This document shows, in pieces, positions 6,350 to 9,356 of a stretch of DNA of 9,356 nt. The position numbers and the translations under genes were made by a program. Location of the stretch: positions 1 to 9,356 of the forward strand of contig CALTXS010000020.1 in the NCBI GenBank assembly GCA_943913335.1, read 5' to 3'. Within the stretch, counting starts at the first letter, position 1; each line of letters begins with the position of its first letter. The notes below the pieces were generated by a model. The model made no database searches and was not told the DNA's origin. It was given only the letters and a program-made list of their open reading frames with translations. Origin of the DNA: an uncultured Lysobacter sp. (GTDB lineage: Bacteria; Pseudomonadota; Gammaproteobacteria; Xanthomonadales; Xanthomonadaceae).

Positions 6350-7372
6350 ATGACCATGAAGCAACATGAGACTCAGTTTTCACTCCAGCCCGCCGATGCG
6401 GCCCGCCTGGCCAATTTGACCGGTCCGCTCGACGCGCACTTGCGCCAGATCGAAGCGCGTCTGGGTGTCGCGATCGCCAATCGCGCCGAACAGTTCGAAG
6501 TCACCGGCTCATCGCAGGCCACTGTCGAGGCCGCTGAAGATTTGCTGCGTTCTCTTTACCAAGAGACTGCGGACGAAACGCTCGATGAGCATGCCATCCA
6601 CGTGCGCATGGCAGCTGCCACGGCCAATGCAGGCGCTGACACTGCGGGTACTGACAAAGGCAAGCATCGCAAGTCGGACTACGAACCGCAGCAAGTGGCG
6701 ATCAAGTCCAAGCGCGGCACCATTCGCGGTCGCGGTGACAATCAGGCCAAGTACCTGCACGCCATCGCCATGCACGACATCAATTTCGGTATCGGCCCGG
6801 CCGGTACAGGCAAAACCTATTTGGCCGTGGCCTCGGCAGTCGATGCCATGAACGAGGGCCGAGTCCAACGTCTGATACTCGTCCGTCCCGCAGTAGAAGC
6901 CGGCGAAAAGCTCGGGTTCCTGCCCGGCGACCTGTCGCAGAAAGTGGACCCGTATTTGCGTCCACTGTATGACGCGCTGTACGAAATGTTCGGTGTCGAA
7001 AAAACGCTGAAACTGCTGGAAAAGAACATCATTGAGATTGCACCGCTGGCGTACATGCGCGGCCGCACGCTCAACGATGCCTTCGTCATTCTGGACGAGG
7101 CGCAAAACACCACGGTCGAACAGATGAAGATGTTTCTGACGCGGATCGGCTACGGATCTACCGCAGTCGTTACCGGCGATCTGACCCAGACCGATTTGCC
7201 ACGCCATCAAAAGTCCGGCCTGCGCGATGCGCTCGAAGTGCTGCGCGGTGTGGATGGAATCAGCTTTACCTTCTTTGAAGCCAAGGACGTCGTCCGCCAC
7301 CCCCTGGTGGCACGCATCGTCAATGCGTACGATGCTCGCGACGCCCGCAACGGTGAGAGTACTGCGCCATGA
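6350..7372 (+). CDS. ybeZ: PhoH-like ATPase (YbeZ)
   Basis: This is a cytoplasmic PhoH-family P-loop NTPase. E. coli YbeZ works with the endonuclease YbeY in RNA metabolism, and the same pairing is seen here. The 340-residue product has an N-terminal KH-like region (about 14-72), a charged linker near 95-115 and the PhoH domain. Walker A is GPAGTGKT (149-156) and Walker B AFVILDE (244-250), with [17 protein letters not shown] and [10 protein letters not shown] as further family blocks. The length is close to E. coli YbeZ. The start is ATG at 6350 or the ATG two codons later; neither has a visible Shine-Dalgarno sequence. The 47-nt gap after miaB shows no terminator, so co-transcription is likely. 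The stop overlaps the ybeY start by 4 nt (ATGA). Confidence 0.95.
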   Translation: MTMKQHETQFSLQPADAARLANLTGPLDAHLRQIEARLGVAIANRAEQFEVTGSSQATVEAAEDLLRSLYQETADETLDEHAIHVRMAAATANAGADTAGTDKGKHRKSDYEPQQVAIKSKRGTIRGRGDNQAKYLHAIAMHDINFGIGPAGTGKTYLAVASAVDAMNEGRVQRLILVRPAVEAGEKLGFLPGDLSQKVDPYLRPLYDALYEMFGVEKTLKLLEKNIIEIAPLAYMRGRTLNDAFVILDEAQNTTVEQMKMFLTRIGYGSTAVVTGDLTQTDLPRHQKSGLRDALEVLRGVDGISFTFFEAKDVVRHPLVARIVNAYDARDARNGESTAP

Positions 7373-7845
7373 CCCAAGGCCCCGTCGATCTGCAAGTTAG
7401 CCTGAGCTACGGCCTACCCCGTAAGGGCATTCCGGCGCCGAGCTCGTTCCGTCGCTGGGTCGCGGCGGCGCTGGACCGGCGCTGTAAAGCGGCGGACATC
7501 GGCATCCGCATCGTTGACGCCGAAGAGGGCCAGCACTTCAATCGGCACTATCGCGGCAAGGATTACGCCACCAATGTACTGAGCTTTGAAGCCGATCGCC
7601 CCGAGGGCCTGCCGGACGACGTGCACATCCCGCTGATTGGCGATCTGATCCTGTGCGCACCGGTCGTGGAGCGCGAGGCACGGGAGCAGAACAAGCCATT
7701 GGTGGCGCACTACGCGCACATGACCGTGCATGGCACCCTGCACCTGTTGGGCTGGGACCATCAGGACGATCTCGAGGCCAATGCCATGGAGCAGCTGGAA
7801 CGCGAAATTCTGGCGAGCTTCGGCATCAGCGACCCCTACCTGTAA
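7369..7845 (+). CDS. ybeY: Endoribonuclease YbeY (16S rRNA maturation and ribosome quality control)
   Basis: YbeY is a single-domain, zinc-dependent endoribonuclease needed for 16S rRNA 3'-end maturation and decay of defective 70S ribosomes. The 158-residue product has the diagnostic metal site H-x3-H-x5-H as [11 protein letters not shown] (H121, H125, H131). It also has the conserved segment [16 protein letters not shown], whose Arg62 corresponds to the catalytic Arg59 of E. coli. The length is typical. The ATG overlaps the phoH stop codon (7369-7372), an ATGA arrangement implying translational coupling and matched output of the two partners. A 102-nt gap follows before corC. Confidence 0.97.
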   Translation: MTQGPVDLQVSLSYGLPRKGIPAPSSFRRWVAAALDRRCKAADIGIRIVDAEEGQHFNRHYRGKDYATNVLSFEADRPEGLPDDVHIPLIGDLILCAPVVEREAREQNKPLVAHYAHMTVHGTLHLLGWDHQDDLEANAMEQLEREILASFGISDPYL

Positions 7846-7899
7846 GGTTGGATTGAGCGCCTTTGCGCCCGATTTCGTCACGTGGAGTTGCGGGCAAAA

Positions 7900-7908
7900 T
7901 GGTATAAA
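7900..7908 (+). promoter_or_regulatory. Extended -10 promoter motif upstream of corC
   Basis: TGGTATAAA fits the extended -10 pattern TGnTATAAT with a single mismatch and sits 39 nt before the corC ATG, in the 102-nt gap after ybeY. No good -35 hexamer is present at normal spacing (the sequence there is around CACGTGGA), which extended -10 promoters can tolerate. Transcription would begin near 7915, giving a leader of about 30 nt. It would allow corC and the gene after it to be expressed apart from miaB-phoH-ybeY. Confidence 0.5.
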
Positions 7909-7947
7909 TAACCTTTCTAACTATCGGACGCACCCGCATCTACCGCT

Positions 7948-8802
7948 ATGGCAGAGGACGACAGTAGTCACTCTCATTCCGAAAAACGCTCCTGGCTGGA
8001 GCGTATCGGTGACGCCCTTTCCGGCGAACCCTCCACCCGCGAAGACTTAGTGGAAATTCTGCGCGATGCGCAGGAAAACTCCCTCATCGAGGCCGACACG
8101 CTCCGCATGATGGAAGGCGCAATCGCCGTCTCCGATCTTACCGTTGGCGAAGTTATGGTCGCGCGCTCGCAGATGGTCTCACTTGATATTGACGAGCCGT
8201 TTCTGTCGCTGATGAAACAGGTGGTCGAGTCCGGCCATTCGCGCTTTCCGGTGCACAGTGAAAACAAGGACAGCATTGTCGGCATTCTGCTAGCCAAGGA
8301 TCTGCTGCGTGGCGTGGTTGCGGATAACGGTCCGGGCACCGTGCATTCGCTGCTGCGGCCGGCTGTCCTGATTCCCGAATCCAAACGTCTCGACGTGCTG
8401 CTGCGTGAGTTCAGACAGTCGCGCAACCACATGGCCATCGTCATTGACGAGCATGGTGGTGTGGCCGGCCTGGTTACGATCGAAGACGTGCTGGAGCAGA
8501 TCGTTGGCGATATTGATGACGAGCACGATGACGCCGCCGGCACCAACACGCTGATCGCCGCGCAAGCCGACGGTATTTTTATAGTCGATGCATTGACCCC
8601 TATCGGTGACTTTAACGAGCGGTTCGGCTCGACCTTTGCCGATGACGATTACGACACCATCGGCGGTCTGGTGTCAGATGCCATCGGCCACATCCCTGAA
8701 GCAGGCGAAGAGCTGGCACTGGGGCGCTTCCTGTTCCGTGTCGCACAGGCCGACGCGCGTCGCATCCATACGTTCAACGTGTCCGTCCTGCCGCATGACT
8801 GA
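7948..8802 (+). CDS. ybeX: CorC/YbeX-type CBS-pair protein with transporter-associated domain
   Basis: This belongs to the CorC/HlyC family, linked to magnesium and cobalt efflux and, in E. coli YbeX, to ribosome metabolism; the precise biochemical role is unsettled. The 284-residue product has no membrane segment, unlike the longer DUF21-containing relatives. A charged N-terminus is followed by a CBS pair (about 67-125 and 136-190). The blocks are GHSRFPVH (96-103), DEHGGVAGLVTIEDVLEQIVGDI (167-189) and an acidic patch. The CorC_HlyC domain (about 203-282) contains DDYDTIGGLV. The size matches E. coli CorC (292). The start at 7948 lacks a Shine-Dalgarno sequence, but the MAEDDSSHS opening and length resemble homologues. 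It overlaps the next gene by 8 nt. The position after ybeY is the same as in E. coli. Confidence 0.94.
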   Translation: MAEDDSSHSHSEKRSWLERIGDALSGEPSTREDLVEILRDAQENSLIEADTLRMMEGAIAVSDLTVGEVMVARSQMVSLDIDEPFLSLMKQVVESGHSRFPVHSENKDSIVGILLAKDLLRGVVADNGPGTVHSLLRPAVLIPESKRLDVLLREFRQSRNHMAIVIDEHGGVAGLVTIEDVLEQIVGDIDDEHDDAAGTNTLIAAQADGIFIVDALTPIGDFNERFGSTFADDDYDTIGGLVSDAIGHIPEAGEELALGRFLFRVAQADARRIHTFNVSVLPHD

Positions 8803-9356
8803 TTGCCTGTTGCGTCGCCTGACCACTTGGGTGGTGTGCTGTTGCCTTGGTTTGCTGCTGACGGCCAATGCCATGGCCGCCGAACCCATCGCAGCCGACT
8901 CGCCCACGCAACGTTTGGCCGCCGCACCGTCAGCGGCGCCACGAATTGGCGTGATGACCATGCGACCCGGCAATATTTTCTGGGAGCGGTTCGGACACGA
9001 TGCGCTGGTAGTCCAGGACCCCGTCACCGGCGAGTCACTGAACTACAACTTCGGATTCTTTGATCCGACGGCACCGGATTTTGTCAGTCGCTTTGCCCGC
9101 GGCGAAATGCGTTACCAGCTGGCAGTGCTCACCACCGAGCAGGATCTGTCGGTCTATCGTGCCGAAGGCCGTGGCGTGCAGATGCAGTGGCTCAACCTGT
9201 CACCCGAGCGCGCACGCGAGCTGGATCAGGCCTTGCGCCTGAACGCCCAACCGCAGAACGCGCTTTACGACTACCGCTACTTCACCGACAACTGCGCAAC
9301 ACGCGTGCGCGATGCCGTCGACCGCGCCTTTGGCGGCGCGTTGCGTTCGCAGCTGG
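8795..9356 (+). CDS. Exported DUF4105 / Lnb N-terminal-like protein (partial, runs off the window)
   Basis: The frame from ATG at 8795 stays open to the window end, giving the first 187 residues. Residues 1-28 form a Sec signal peptide (LLRRLTTWVVCCCLGLLL, then an AMAA cleavage region). The cysteines in the hydrophobic part do not make a lipobox. The mature part carries DUF4105 signatures: GNIFWERFGHDALVV (59-73), LNYNFGFFD (82-90), FARGEMRYQLAV (100-111), and YFTDNCATRVRDAV (162-175). This family includes the periplasmic domain of Lnb, a lipoprotein N-acyltransferase of Bacteroides. His68 and Cys167 are candidate catalytic residues. The start overlaps the corC stop by 8 nt without a ribosome binding site, implying translational coupling. 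In E. coli this slot holds lnt. Family assignment is fairly sure; enzymatic activity is inference, and the C-terminal part is unseen. Confidence 0.82.
   Translation, partial: MTDCLLRRLTTWVVCCCLGLLLTANAMAAEPIAADSPTQRLAAAPSAAPRIGVMTMRPGNIFWERFGHDALVVQDPVTGESLNYNFGFFDPTAPDFVSRFARGEMRYQLAVLTTEQDLSVYRAEGRGVQMQWLNLSPERARELDQALRLNAQPQNALYDYRYFTDNCATRVRDAVDRAFGGALRSQL

Noticed and set aside
6509..7300. Minus-strand open frame opposite phoH
   Set aside because: It is antisense to a well-supported PhoH gene, is rich in His, Gln and Arg, and contains no domain.
8803..9063. Plus-strand frame of 86 codons just after corC
   Set aside because: It is out of frame with the DUF4105 reading frame (8795 onward), which has a signal peptide and family motifs and stays open to the window end.
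1..9356. Search for CRISPR arrays, insertion sequences, rRNA or tRNA genes and a novel defence cassette
   Set aside because: No tandem spaced repeats, transposase motifs, RNA gene structure or atypical gene blocks were seen. The genes are tightly packed core functions.

Overview
The window is compact, GC-rich chromosomal DNA of a proteobacterium, most likely a gammaproteobacterium. Three things point there: the petA-petB-petC-sspA-sspB order, the beta/gamma-type PVWY quinol-site motif in cytochrome b, and the E. coli-like miaB-phoH-ybeY-corC order. The genus cannot be fixed from the sequence. I see no mobile element, CRISPR array, RNA gene or sign of recent transfer. Nearly everything is conserved core biology.

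Left half, minus strand (read right to left): a small secreted lytic transglycosylase (4078-4770), then petA (Rieske protein), petB (cytochrome b) and petC (cytochrome c1), which form the respiratory bc1 complex. sspA follows 19 nt after petC with its own ribosome binding site. A strong intrinsic terminator with an eight-T tract follows sspA, and sspB lies beyond it. petA-petB-petC-sspA therefore looks like one transcription unit. sspB, the ClpXP adaptor, appears to need its own promoter or readthrough.

Right half, plus strand: starting from a region divergent to the transglycosylase gene, miaB (tRNA methylthiotransferase), phoH/ybeZ (ATPase), ybeY (rRNA-maturation endonuclease) and corC/ybeX (CBS-domain protein) run in the same order as in E. 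coli. phoH and ybeY overlap by 4 nt. A 102-nt gap before corC carries a good extended -10 promoter motif. The window ends inside a gene that overlaps corC by 8 nt and encodes an exported DUF4105 (Lnb N-terminal-like) protein.

The most interesting point is that last gene. In E. coli the gene after ybeX is lnt, apolipoprotein N-acyltransferase. Here its place is taken by a protein of the family that includes Lnb, the non-homologous lipoprotein N-acyltransferase of Bacteroides. It also shows a His...Asn-Cys arrangement like that of permuted papain-fold acyltransferases. Whether it replaces or accompanies Lnt cannot be decided from this window.
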